64,000 nt of DNA from assembly GCA_964242625.1 (NCBI GenBank), contig CAXTAO010000006.1:69877-133876 (forward strand), given 5' to 3'. The notes beneath the pieces are model-generated. The model was not told the DNA's origin, made no database searches, and saw only the letters and a program-made list of their open reading frames with translations. Each line of letters opens with the position of its first letter. Position 1 is the stretch's first letter. Shown here piece by piece: positions 18,171 through 28,153 of the stretch. This DNA is from JASLDZ01 sp964242625 (GTDB lineage: Bacteria > Pseudomonadota > Alphaproteobacteria > Caulobacterales > Caulobacteraceae). A program made the position numbers and the translations under genes.

Positions 18171-19400
18171 CTATCTCGCGTCTAAATAGTCGCTATACCA
18201 CAAACTGCCGAGTGGCAAGCCTTCATCTACCATGTTGTTCACCAGAACCAAATCAGAAGCGCGTCGTATCCCAGAGTAACCATCCTGCTTCTTCTCTAAT
18301 ATCCACACCTCCTTCGGCTCAAGAGCGTCCACAAAATAGGGCTGATGAGTTGTAACAAAGATTTGAGGCGCGTTTCTCCTACCGGAAGCATGAGCTCTAA
18401 ATTCGGCAGCTAAGGTGTCCAGTAACTTATGATACAGACCGTTTTCAGGCTCTTCTACGCAAATGAGTGGCGGGGGTTCCGGATCCTCAAGTAAAAGAAG
18501 ATATGCAAATACCTTTAGAGTGCCATCCGACATTTGTTGAGCATAGAATGGATCGGAGAATGCGTTATCATTAAAACGTAGAAGGACGCGTCGGTCCTCC
18601 GTAACGTGCGTATCTATAGTCGAAACACCCGGGATCTTTTGCGCGATGCGATTGAGTATATTTTTAAAGCGTTGAGGATGTTCGCGTTCCATAAATTGGA
18701 CCACGTTACCAATATTATCCCCATGAATGTTCAAATGCTTTTGCGCTCCTGCGCTAGGCAGCGCTCGGGCAGCATCAGGATAAAAATATGAGAGGTACCA
18801 ACCCTTCAAGAAATCGCGGAATCGCTTTATTCTTGGGTGCTCTTTCAGCGTCCCCAATGTTCCTATACCTAGCTGCCGCGGATCAGTAAGCTCCACCTCA
18901 GTTTGCGCACGATCTTCCTCGTCTTGACTCTCAACAGCTTCTTCGCCTGCCCAGACCCAGCCTTTCCCATGATTCAGCCGCAAGAACGGGTATGGGCGAC
19001 CATGCTTTTGGCCTTTGCGTCGCTGCTTGAGAAGTTCTGACTCCACAATCGGTCTACCTAGAGCGTCTGACCCGATAGAGAGTTCGTAGGTTATTGGCCT
19101 TTCTGTTGGTGCCTCGCGGTAATAAATCTCGAACCTAATAGGATCGGTCACACCAAGCGATCGTAAGCGTTCCAATCCGCCACGCTGCTTAAGATCGCAT
19201 GCCGCCTCTACATCCAAATTCAGACAATCTGAAACGAAACCAAAGGCATCGAAGAGAGTACTTTTTCCGGCTCCGTTTTTCCCAATCACTACGGTGAAGG
19301 GAGTCAAAGGGTCGATATCTCGATCGCCCGACATTCTGCCGAGCTTTACGTCCTGGAGAGCCCGAAAATTCTGAACGCGGAACCCTTCGATGGCAGGCAT
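18171..19400 (-). CDS. AAA_21-family ATPase (OLD/RecF-like), partner of the DUF4276 protein
   Basis: A 409-residue ABC/SMC-type ATPase. FRVQNFRALQDV opens the fold, Walker A is GKNGAGKST (residues 40-48), the signature-like loop is QQMSDGTLKVFAYLLLL, Walker B is LICVEEPENGLY, and the H-loop is FVTTHQPYFVDAL. There is no C-terminal TOPRIM domain, which OLD proteins and GajA carry in the same chain. Here that activity seems to be supplied by the next gene. Low G+C and A+T-rich codons unlike lepA on one side and the SRAP gene on the other indicate transfer. Confidence 0.85.
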   Translation of the reverse strand: MPAIEGFRVQNFRALQDVKLGRMSGDRDIDPLTPFTVVIGKNGAGKSTLFDAFGFVSDCLNLDVEAACDLKQRGGLERLRSLGVTDPIRFEIYYREAPTERPITYELSIGSDALGRPIVESELLKQRRKGQKHGRPYPFLRLNHGKGWVWAGEEAVESQDEEDRAQTEVELTDPRQLGIGTLGTLKEHPRIKRFRDFLKGWYLSYFYPDAARALPSAGAQKHLNIHGDNIGNVVQFMEREHPQRFKNILNRIAQKIPGVSTIDTHVTEDRRVLLRFNDNAFSDPFYAQQMSDGTLKVFAYLLLLEDPEPPPLICVEEPENGLYHKLLDTLAAEFRAHASGRRNAPQIFVTTHQPYFVDALEPKEVWILEKKQDGYSGIRRASDLVLVNNMVDEGLPLGSLWYSDYLDAR

Positions 19401-19459
19401 CTAGGCACCCCAGTTTGAGTCAGGAGAAGCGTGGCCGAAAGCCGAGACCGCTTTCACGG

Positions 19460-21265
19460 TTAATCCGCGTCCATCTTCAGCGCCGCGATGAACGCTTCCT
19501 GCGGGATTTCCACCTTGCCGAACTGGCGCATGCGCTTCTTGCCCTCCTTCTGCTTGTCGAGGAGCTTGCGCTTGCGGCTGGCGTCGCCGCCGTAGCACTT
19601 GGCGGTGACGTCCTTGCGGAGCGCGCGCACGGTCTCGCGGGCGATGATGCGGCCGCCGATGGCGGCCTGCAACGGGATGACGAACATGTGGGGCGGGATC
19701 AGCTCCTTCATCTTCTCGACCATTCCCCGCCCGCGGTTCTCGGCGCGGTCGCGGTGGACCAGCATGGAGAGCGCGTCCACCGGCTCGGCGTTGACCAGGA
19801 TGTTCATCTTGACGAGGTCGCCCGCGCGATAGTCCTCGATGGCGTAGTCGAACGAGGCGTAGCCCTTGGAGATCGACTTCAGCCGGTCGTAGAAGTCGAA
19901 CACCACCTCGTTCAGCGGCAGGTCGTAGACCACCATGGCGCGGCTGCCGACGTAACTGAGCTCGCGCTGCACGCCCCGCCGGTCTTGGCAGAGCTTGATC
20001 ACCCCGCCCAGATACTCGTCGGGGGTAAAGATGGTGGCCTTGATCCAGGGCTCGCGGATCTCCTCGATCGACATGGGATCGGGCATGTCGGCGGGGTTGT
20101 GAAGGTCGATCTCCTCGCCGGATCGCAGGAGGAGCTTGTAGACCACGCTGGGGGCGGTGGCGATCAGGTCGAGGTCGAACTCGCGGCTGAGGCGCTCCTG
20201 AATGATCTCCAGGTGCAGGAGGCCCAGGAATCCGCAGCGGAAGCCGAAGCCCAGCGCGGCGGAGGTCTCCATCTCCCAGGTGAAGCTCGCGTCGTTCAGG
20301 CGAAGTCTTCCCACCGCCGCGCGCAGGTCTTCGAACTGGGCGGCGTCGGTCGGGAAGAGGCCGCAGAACACCACGGGCTGCACCTCCTTGAAGCCGGTGA
20401 GCGCCTTGGCGGTGGGGCGCCGCTCGTCGGTCAGCGTGTCGCCCACCGCGGCGTCGGCCACCTCCTTGATGGCGGCGGTGATGAAGCCGATCTCGCCGGG
20501 GCCGAGGCCGTCGACGTCGGTGGCCTTGGGGCGGAACACGCCGACCTTCTCGACGCGGTGGCTGGCGCCGGTGTTCATCAGCCGCACCTGCTGGCCGGGC
20601 TTCAGCTCGCCGTCGAACACGCGCACCAGGACGACCACGCCCAGGTAGGCGTCGTACCAGGCGTCGACGAGGAGCGCCTTGAGGGGGGCGGTGCGGTCGC
20701 CCTTGGGGGCGGGCAGGCGGGTGACGATCGCCTCCAGCGTTTCGGCGATGCCGAGCCCCGTCTTGGCGCTGGCCAGGACCGCATCGGAGGCGTCGATCCC
20801 GATCACCTCCTCGATCTGGGCGCGCACCCGCTCGACGTCGGCGGCGGGAAGGTCGACCTTGTTCAGCACCGGCACGATCTCGTGATTGACCTCGATCGCC
20901 TGGTAGACGTTCGCCAAGGTCTGGGCCTCCACCCCCTGACTGGCGTCGACCACGAGGAGCGAGCCCTCGCAGGCGGCGAGACTGCGGCTCACCTCGTAGG
21001 CGAAATCGACGTGGCCGGGGGTGTCGATCAGGTTCAGCACATAGTCGAGCCCGTCGGCCGCGCGATAGTTTAGCCTGACGGTCTGCGCCTTGATGGTGAT
21101 GCCGCGCTCGCGCTCGATCGGCATCGAGTCCAGGACCTGGGCGGTCATCTCGCGCGCCGACAACCCGCCCGTCTGCTGGATCAGCCGGTCGGAGAGCGTC
21201 GACTTGCCGTGGTCGATGTGCGCCACGATGGAGAAGTTGCGGATGCGGGAAGGATCGGTCGCCAT
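19460..21265 (-). CDS. lepA: Elongation factor 4 (LepA), ribosome back-translocase GTPase
   Basis: A 601-residue translational GTPase. G1 is AHIDHGKST, switch II is DTPGHVDF and NKVDLP is the guanine motif. GFRCGFLGLLHLEI is conserved in domain III, and the C-terminal LepA domain ends AKCYGGDASRKRKLLDKQ. It binds ribosomes in the cytosol and promotes initiation or corrects translocation. The ATG at 21265 matches the usual MxDPSRIRNFSI start; another ATG lies four codons upstream. The ATPase island starts 59 bases after its stop. Confidence 0.97.
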   Translation of the reverse strand: MATDPSRIRNFSIVAHIDHGKSTLSDRLIQQTGGLSAREMTAQVLDSMPIERERGITIKAQTVRLNYRAADGLDYVLNLIDTPGHVDFAYEVSRSLAACEGSLLVVDASQGVEAQTLANVYQAIEVNHEIVPVLNKVDLPAADVERVRAQIEEVIGIDASDAVLASAKTGLGIAETLEAIVTRLPAPKGDRTAPLKALLVDAWYDAYLGVVVLVRVFDGELKPGQQVRLMNTGASHRVEKVGVFRPKATDVDGLGPGEIGFITAAIKEVADAAVGDTLTDERRPTAKALTGFKEVQPVVFCGLFPTDAAQFEDLRAAVGRLRLNDASFTWEMETSAALGFGFRCGFLGLLHLEIIQERLSREFDLDLIATAPSVVYKLLLRSGEEIDLHNPADMPDPMSIEEIREPWIKATIFTPDEYLGGVIKLCQDRRGVQRELSYVGSRAMVVYDLPLNEVVFDFYDRLKSISKGYASFDYAIEDYRAGDLVKMNILVNAEPVDALSMLVHRDRAENRGRGMVEKMKELIPPHMFVIPLQAAIGGRIIARETVRALRKDVTAKCYGGDASRKRKLLDKQKEGKKRMRQFGKVEIPQEAFIAALKMDAD

Positions 21266-21445
21266 GCTGCGGCGCATCTAGCACCCGCAGGAGGCCATGC
21301 TAAGCGCGCCGGCGGCGGGCGGGGACAGAGATGCCGCGCCCGCTCGCGCCTCGGGCGAATTGCGGCGCGCCGCGACGCGGCCTAGGCTCCCGCCGCGAGT
21401 TCACGATACCGCCTCCCCGCCCCTCCAGCCGACGGCTTCGCGCGC

Positions 21446-22003
21446 ATGTCAGACACACAAGCCCAGGAACCCACCATGGAGGAGATCCTGGCCTCCATTC
21501 GTCGAATCATCTCGGAGGACGACGCCCCCGCGGCGACGGAGGATCATGCGGCCGCCGCGCCGGACGGGCATAACGCGGGTGACGACGTGCTGGAGCTGAC
21601 GCAGCCGGTGCACGAGGCGCCCGAGCCGCCGCGAGCCGCCCCGCCCGCGCCGGAGCCCGCGCCTTCGATCCCCAGCCTGCAGCAGCTGGGCGACCTCGAC
21701 GTCAGCGAGCGCGCGCCCGCGCCCAGGCCCGCCGCCGCTGCGCCTCCGCCGGCCGCCCCTCCCTCACCGGCCCCCGCGCACGAGCCGCTCGTGTCTTCGC
21801 AGGCGGCGGACGCGGCGGCCGCGCACTTCGGCCAGCTCGCTCAGTCGATCGCCATGCCCGCCGCCGGACGCACGTTGGAGGACTTGGTGCGCGAGATGCT
21901 GCGCCCGCTCCTCAAGGAGTGGCTGGACCAGCACCTGCCGGAGATCGTGCAGGCGCGCGTGCAGGCCGAGGTCGAGCGGGTGAGCCGCGGGCGGGGCTAC
22001 TAA
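21446..22003 (+). CDS. popZ: PopZ polar organising protein (DUF2497)
   Basis: A 185-residue protein with both PopZ signature ends. The N-terminal hub-binding helix is SQ/EPTMEEILASIRRIISED-like (residues 8-25 here). The C-terminal oligomerisation helices include RTLEDLVREMLRPLLKEWLD followed by LPEIVQARVQAEVERVSRGRGY. Between them lies an acidic Pro/Ala-rich linker, low-complexity as in Caulobacter PopZ. It forms a polar scaffold that anchors the ParB-parS centromere and cell-cycle kinases. It lies 113 bases upstream of valS, the order I know from Caulobacter, and is the strongest lineage marker in the window. Confidence 0.95.
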   Translation: MSDTQAQEPTMEEILASIRRIISEDDAPAATEDHAAAAPDGHNAGDDVLELTQPVHEAPEPPRAAPPAPEPAPSIPSLQQLGDLDVSERAPAPRPAAAAPPPAAPPSPAPAHEPLVSSQAADAAAAHFGQLAQSIAMPAAGRTLEDLVREMLRPLLKEWLDQHLPEIVQARVQAEVERVSRGRGY

Positions 22004-22017
22004 GAGCTGAGGGCGCC

Positions 22018-22039
22018 GCGGCCGCAAACTCGCGGCCGC
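22018..22039 (+). terminator. Hairpin between popZ and valS
   Basis: Two copies of GCGGCCGC, itself a palindrome, are separated by AAACTC 15 bases after the popZ stop. They can pair in the popZ transcript and may terminate or attenuate it before valS. There is no T-run. Confidence 0.4.
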
Positions 22040-22116
22040 CGGGAGCTTGAGAGCGAAGGCTCGGTCGCGCCCCGGGGCTTGGCCGCCGGCGCCATTTGGC
22101 GTTGAAGACGCGCGAC

Positions 22117-24840
22117 ATGACCCTGCCCAAGACCTTCGATCCGGCCGCGGCCGAGGCGCGCCTCTACGACGCCTGGGAACGCGCGGGCGCCTTCCGCCCG
22201 GAAGCCGCGCCGGCGGACGCCCAGCCGTTCTGCATGGTGATCCCGCCGCCCAACGTCACGGGCTCCCTGCACATCGGCCACGCGCTCGACGCCACCATGC
22301 AGGACGTGCTCGCGCGCTATCACCGCATGCGCGGCGAGGCGGTGCTGTGGCTGCCGGGGACAGACCACGCGGGCATCGCCACCCAGATGGTGGTCGAGCG
22401 CCAGCTCGCCGCCGCGGGCGAGCCCTCACGCCGCGAGATGGGCCGCGAAGCCTTCGTCGCGCGCGTCTGGGACTGGAAAGCGCAGAGCGGCGGGACCATC
22501 ACGCGCCAGCTGCGCCGGCTCGGCGCCAGCTGCGACTGGTCGCGCGAGCGCTTCACCCTGGACGAGGGGCTCTCGGCGGCGGTGCGCCGCGTCTTCGTCC
22601 AGCTGCACCGCGAGGGCCTGATCTACCGCGACAAGCGGCTGGTGAACTGGGACCCCGCCCTGCAGACCGCGATCTCCGACCTCGAGGTCGAGCCGCGCGA
22701 GGTGGACGGCTTCTACTGGCGGCTCGCCTACCCGCTGGAGGGCGGCGCGACCTACGAGCACCCGACCGCGCACGACGACGAGGGCCGGCCGACGGCGTGG
22801 GAGACGCGCGACTTCATCGAGGTCGCCACCACCCGGCCCGAGACCCTGCTCGGCGACACGGCGGTGGCGGTGCACCCCGACGATCCGCGCTACGCCGCGC
22901 TCGTGGCCGCGGGCGCGCGCGTGCGCCTGCCGATCGTGGGGCGCTCGATCCCGCTCGTGGCCGACGCTTACGCCGACCCGGCCAAGGGCACGGGCGCGGT
23001 CAAGATCACCCCGGCGCACGACTTCAACGACTTCGGGGTCGGCAAGCGGCACGGGCTGGAGCTGATCAACATCCTCGACCCGCAGGGCAAGCTGAATGCC
23101 TCGGTCCCGCCCGAGTACGTCGGCGTGGACCGCTTCGCGGCGCGCAAGGCCATCGTGGAACGCGCGGAGGCGGAAGGCTGGCTGCGCGGCGTCGACCCCA
23201 CGCGCCACGCCGTGCCCTACGGCGACCGCTCGGGCGTGGTGATCGAGCCCTACCTCACCGACCAGTGGTACGTGGACGCCGCCAAGCTGGCCGTCCCCGC
23301 CATCGCCGCGGTGGAGGACGGGCGCACGGCGTTCGAGCCGGCGAACTGGTCGAAGACCTACTTCGAATGGATGCGCAACATCGAGCCCTGGTGCATCTCG
23401 CGCCAGCTCTGGTGGGGGCATCGCATCCCGGCGTGGTACGGGCCGGACGGCTCGATCTTCGTCGAGGAGAGCCGGGAGGACGCCGAGGCGGTGGCGCGCG
23501 AGCGCTTCGGGTCCGCGGTCGAGCTCCGCCAAGACGATGATGTGCTCGACACCTGGTTCTCGTCCGCCCTGTGGCCGTTCTCGACGCTCGGCTGGCCGGA
23601 CGAGACCGCCGATCTCCAGCGCTTCTACCCGACGAACACCCTCGTCACCGGGTTCGACATCATCTTCTTCTGGGTCGCCCGCATGATGATGATGGGGCTG
23701 CATGTTCAGGGCGAGGTGCCGTTCCGCCGCGTGGTCATGCACGGCCTCGTGCGCGACGAGCGCGGGCAGAAGATGTCGAAGTCCAAGGGCAACGTCATCG
23801 ACCCGCTCGACATCGTCGACGACCTCGGCGCCGACGCCCTGCGATTCAGCTTGGCGATCCTCTCGGGCACGCGCGACATCAAGCTGTCGCGCCAGCGGAT
23901 CGAGGGCTACCGCAACTTCGGCACCAAGCTGTGGAACGCGGCGCGGTTCTGCCAGATGAACGGCTGCGCGCGGGTGGAGGGGTTCGACCCCGGCGCCGTC
24001 GTGCAGCCGCTCAACCGCTGGCTCCGGGGCGAGGTGGTGCGGTGCGCCGCCGAGGTCACGGCAGCGCTCGACGCGGCGCGCTTCGACGAGGCGGCCCAGG
24101 CGCTCTACCGCTTTATCTGGAACACCTTCTGCGACTGGCACCTCGAGTTCGCCAAGCCGCTGCTCAACGGCGAGGACGCGGCCGCCCGCGACGAGACTCG
24201 CGCGACCACCGCCTGGGCGCTCGACCAGGCGCTGAAGCTCCTGCACCCCGTGTCGCCCTTCCTGACCGAAGAGTTGTGGGCCGAGACCGCGGGCCCGACG
24301 CCGCGCGAGACGCTCCTGATCCTCGCGCCCTGGCCCGACCTTCCCGCCGGGTGGATCGACGCGGAGGCGGACGCCGCGCTCAACCTCCTGGTGCGCGTGG
24401 TGACCGAGGGCCGCTCGTTGCGCTCCGAGCTGCGCGTGCCGCCCGGCGCGCGGCCGCCGCTGGTGGTCGTCGACGCGGAACCTGCCGCGCGAGCGGCGCT
24501 GGAAGGCAGCGCCGCCCTGATCGCCTCCACCCTGCGAGTGTCGGAGGTGCGCTTCGGCGCGGCGCCCGCAGGCGCCGTGCCGTTCGTGGTCGAGGGGGCC
24601 GCCCTGGCCCTGCCCGTGGCCGAGGTGATCGACGTCGCCGCCGAGCGCGCGCGGCTTGCCAAGGAGGTGGCGGCCCAGGGCGACGAGGCCCAGCGCCACG
24701 CCAAAAAGCTCGGCAACGCCGACTTCATCGCCCGCGCCAAGCCGGAGGTCGTGGCGGAGACGCGTGGCAAGCTCGCCGAAGCCGAGGCCGCGCGTGCGCG
24801 GCTCGAGGCGGCGCTGCAGCGGCTGGCGGCGGTCGGCTGA
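22117..24840 (+). CDS. valS: Valyl-tRNA synthetase
   Basis: A 907-residue class Ia synthetase. PPPNVTGSLHIGHALDATMQ carries the HIGH signature, GQKMSKSKGNVIDPLDIVDD the KMSKS loop, and LPGTDHAGIATQ and TTRPETLLGDTAVAVHPDD the catalytic and editing sites. The chain ends in the usual C-terminal coiled coil (LAKEVAAQGDEAQRHAKKL). The ATG at 22117 was chosen because family members begin close to LPKTFDP; the frame is open to a TTG at 22096. It lies downstream of popZ, apparently with its own leader. Confidence 0.97.
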   Translation: MTLPKTFDPAAAEARLYDAWERAGAFRPEAAPADAQPFCMVIPPPNVTGSLHIGHALDATMQDVLARYHRMRGEAVLWLPGTDHAGIATQMVVERQLAAAGEPSRREMGREAFVARVWDWKAQSGGTITRQLRRLGASCDWSRERFTLDEGLSAAVRRVFVQLHREGLIYRDKRLVNWDPALQTAISDLEVEPREVDGFYWRLAYPLEGGATYEHPTAHDDEGRPTAWETRDFIEVATTRPETLLGDTAVAVHPDDPRYAALVAAGARVRLPIVGRSIPLVADAYADPAKGTGAVKITPAHDFNDFGVGKRHGLELINILDPQGKLNASVPPEYVGVDRFAARKAIVERAEAEGWLRGVDPTRHAVPYGDRSGVVIEPYLTDQWYVDAAKLAVPAIAAVEDGRTAFEPANWSKTYFEWMRNIEPWCISRQLWWGHRIPAWYGPDGSIFVEESREDAEAVARERFGSAVELRQDDDVLDTWFSSALWPFSTLGWPDETADLQRFYPTNTLVTGFDIIFFWVARMMMMGLHVQGEVPFRRVVMHGLVRDERGQKMSKSKGNVIDPLDIVDDLGADALRFSLAILSGTRDIKLSRQRIEGYRNFGTKLWNAARFCQMNGCARVEGFDPGAVVQPLNRWLRGEVVRCAAEVTAALDAARFDEAAQALYRFIWNTFCDWHLEFAKPLLNGEDAAARDETRATTAWALDQALKLLHPVSPFLTEELWAETAGPTPRETLLILAPWPDLPAGWIDAEADAALNLLVRVVTEGRSLRSELRVPPGARPPLVVVDAEPAARAALEGSAALIASTLRVSEVRFGAAPAGAVPFVVEGAALALPVAEVIDVAAERARLAKEVAAQGDEAQRHAKKLGNADFIARAKPEVVAETRGKLAEAEAARARLEAALQRLAAVG

Positions 24841-24884
24841 GGCGCCTCGCCGCGCGCCGGATGTGGGGCGCTCGCGTTTCATGA

Positions 24885-24900
24885 ACGGCGTTTACAAACG
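24885..24900. promoter_or_regulatory. Symmetric sequence upstream of the acyl-CoA synthetase gene, possible operator
   Basis: CGTTT at 24889-24893 and AAACG at 24896-24900 are inverted around AC, and GAACG/CGTTT overlap it in a second symmetrical reading. AACG-spacer-CGTT is reminiscent of operators of TetR-type regulators of fatty-acid and branched-chain degradation (PsrA, LiuR). It lies 68 bases before the acyl-CoA synthetase start; the match is short and unproven. Confidence 0.3.
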
Positions 24901-24967
24901 GACCGGCGGGATGCTTCCCTAGAGGCAACGGGCGCGCGACGACGCCCGGTCCACCCGGGAGCACGCC

Positions 24968-26737
<1,770 letters not shown>

Positions 26738-26749
26738 CCGCTACGGGCG

Positions 26750-26772
26750 AAAAACACTGTTGGGCAACAGTG
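26750..26772 (-). terminator. Intrinsic terminator read on the minus strand
   Basis: CACTGTTG (26755-26762) and CAACAGTG (26765-26772) form a perfect 8-bp stem with a two-base loop. On the minus strand the stem is followed by TTTTT (26754-26750). It lies downstream of nothing on the plus strand but could stop minus-strand transcripts running in from the HPr end of the chvI operon. It might alternatively act as an operator for the adjacent gene pair. Confidence 0.5.
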
Positions 26773-26785
26773 GCTCACCGATCTG

Positions 26786-26813
26786 GTCCACAAGCTATGC
26801 AGCGGTTGTGGAC
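26786..26813. promoter_or_regulatory. Inverted repeat upstream of the DUF4258/DUF2283 pair
   Basis: GTCCACAA (26786-26793) and TTGTGGAC (26806-26813) are exact inverted copies 12 bases apart, ending 52 bases before the first start codon. The spacing places the two arms about two helical turns apart, as for a dimeric repressor. Type II toxin-antitoxin pairs are commonly autoregulated from such a site; this is an inference. Confidence 0.4.
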
Positions 26814-26865
26814 GGGACGCGCGTGTCGCAGGGCAGCGGCGCAAATCGCGGCATAATGCGCGCGC

Positions 26866-27147
26866 ATGAAGCCGCTGCTCTTCACGTTCCACGCGCCGCT
26901 CAGGGCCACCCAGCGTTCGATCGCATCTGAGTGGGTCGAGCGCACGGTGCGCGAGCCCGCGTGGACGGAACCCGATCCGAATGACGTCGAGGTGGAGCGT
27001 CGCTTCCGGCGCATCCCCGAGTTCGGTGACCGCGTGCTGCGGGTGGTGGTCGCTGAGACGCCGACGGCCGTGCGGGTTATAAGCGTGCACTTCGACCGCC
27101 GAGCCGCCCGCCGCCATGCCCGACACAACGCACGATCCGGAAGCTGA
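26866..27147 (+). CDS. DUF4258 protein, probable toxin of a two-gene module
   Basis: A 93-residue protein. The pattern FHAPLRATQRSIASEWVERT near the start, then RRIPEFGDRVLRVVVAE and TAVRVISVHF, follows the DUF4258 outline of an N-terminal His/Arg helix and a GxRLRVV-x-VITxY-like pair of strands. Members are predicted small RNases related to the RelE/BrnT type. Its last 32 bases overlap the next gene, which is a DUF2283 protein, so it is likely one half of a toxin-antitoxin-like pair. Activity is unproven. Confidence 0.7.
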   Translation: MKPLLFTFHAPLRATQRSIASEWVERTVREPAWTEPDPNDVEVERRFRRIPEFGDRVLRVVVAETPTAVRVISVHFDRRAARRHARHNARSGS

Positions 27148-27340
27148 CGCCGTCTACATTCAGCTGAGCGACGCCAAGCCGGTCGAGACGGAAGAGGTCG
27201 CTCCCAACGTCATGCTCGACTTCGACGCAGAGGGTCGGGTGACCGGCATCGAAGTGCTCACCGCCTCCAAGGTGCTCGCGCCCGGCGACTGGAGCCGCGC
27301 GCGGCTGCCCGGCCCGCTGCCCTTGGTCGCGGCGGAGTAG
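27116..27340 (+). CDS. DUF2283 protein, probable antitoxin
   Basis: A 74-residue protein. DPEADAVYIQLSDAKPVETEE, then PNVMLDFDAEGRVTGIEVL, is the DUF2283 signature of a small beta-rich fold. It starts inside the 3' end of the DUF4258 gene in another frame, indicating coupled translation. DUF4258-DUF2283 pairs occur together in many bacteria and have been listed as putative toxin-antitoxin modules; the roles here are inferred from that pairing. Confidence 0.8.
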   Translation: MPDTTHDPEADAVYIQLSDAKPVETEEVAPNVMLDFDAEGRVTGIEVLTASKVLAPGDWSRARLPGPLPLVAAE

Positions 27341-27346
27341 CGGGGC

Positions 27347-27652
27347 TCAGCGCTCCTCTTCGAAACGCCCCTCCACCAGCCGGCAGAGCCCTTCCAGCGC
27401 CTCGGCCGCCTGCGGGCCGCGCGCGGCGATCTCGACGGTCGAGCCGGGGCCCGCGGCCAGCATCATCAGGCCCATGATCGACTGTGCGTCGACGGTGTGG
27501 CCGTCGCGGCTGACGGTGATCTCCGCGTCGTAGCGCGCGGCCTCCTTGACGAACTTGGCCGAGGCGCGGGCGTGCAGGCCGCGCTCGTTGGTGATGGCGA
27601 CGGTGCGGCGCGCCTCGTCACCCGTCTCAGGCCAGGCGGCGCTGGAGCTCAC
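27347..27652 (-). CDS. ptsH: HPr-family phosphocarrier protein
   Basis: A 101-residue HPr. RGLHARAS gives the PTS phosphorylation site His27, and VDAQSIMGLMML gives Ser58, the HprK target. It relays phosphate from enzyme I to EIIA proteins and probably acts in regulation here, since no sugar permease is present. It starts with a GTG that overlaps the EIIA stop (GTGA), has a 15-residue N-terminal extension, and is last in the chvI-chvG-hprK-EIIA-HPr operon. Confidence 0.95.
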   Translation of the reverse strand: MSSSAAWPETGDEARRTVAITNERGLHARASAKFVKEAARYDAEITVSRDGHTVDAQSIMGLMMLAAGPGSTVEIAARGPQAAEALEGLCRLVEGRFEEER

Positions 27653-28053
27653 TTCTCGCCCGCCAGTACGTAGGAGGCGACGGAGATGTACTTGCGCCCG
27701 GCGTCCTGGGCGGCGGCCACGCAGACGGTGAGCGGCTCGCGCGCGCGCAAGGAGGCGAGCTTGATCAGCATCGGCAGGTTCAACCCGGCGATCACCTCCG
27801 CCCGCGTCTCGTCCATGACGGAGATGGCGAGGTTGGAGGGCGTGCCGCCGAACATGTCGGTCAGGAGGATCACGCCGCGACCCGTATCGACCTCGCGCGC
27901 CGCGCGCACGATGTCGGCGCGGCGGCGCTCCATGTCGTCGTCGGGGCCGATGGCCACCGCGCGCACGCCGGTCTGCGGCCCCACCACGTGCTCCATGGCG
28001 GCGACGAACTCGTTCGCGAGCCGCCCATGGGTGACGATCACCAGCCCGATCAT
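27649..28053 (-). CDS. PTS mannose-type EIIA component
   Basis: A 134-residue PTS EIIA of the mannose/fructose type. IVTHGRLA carries the phosphorylated His9, and VILLTDMFGGTPSNLAI is the family core. EIIB/C/D subunits are missing, so this is a regulatory PTS protein rather than a sugar transporter part. It begins 100 bases downstream of hprK and overlaps HPr by four bases. In alphaproteobacteria such truncated PTS chains adjust ChvG-ChvI, nitrogen or carbon signalling. Confidence 0.93.
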   Translation of the reverse strand: MIGLVIVTHGRLANEFVAAMEHVVGPQTGVRAVAIGPDDDMERRRADIVRAAREVDTGRGVILLTDMFGGTPSNLAISVMDETRAEVIAGLNLPMLIKLASLRAREPLTVCVAAAQDAGRKYISVASYVLAGEK

Positions 28054-28153
28054 GCGGCTCCCTCGCCCGGCCGGGAGGGCGGGGCTGTCGCCGGACGGGG
28101 GAACCGGTCCCCGTCCGCGGCGGGGGCCGGTGATACGCCTGCCCGCGGGGCGG

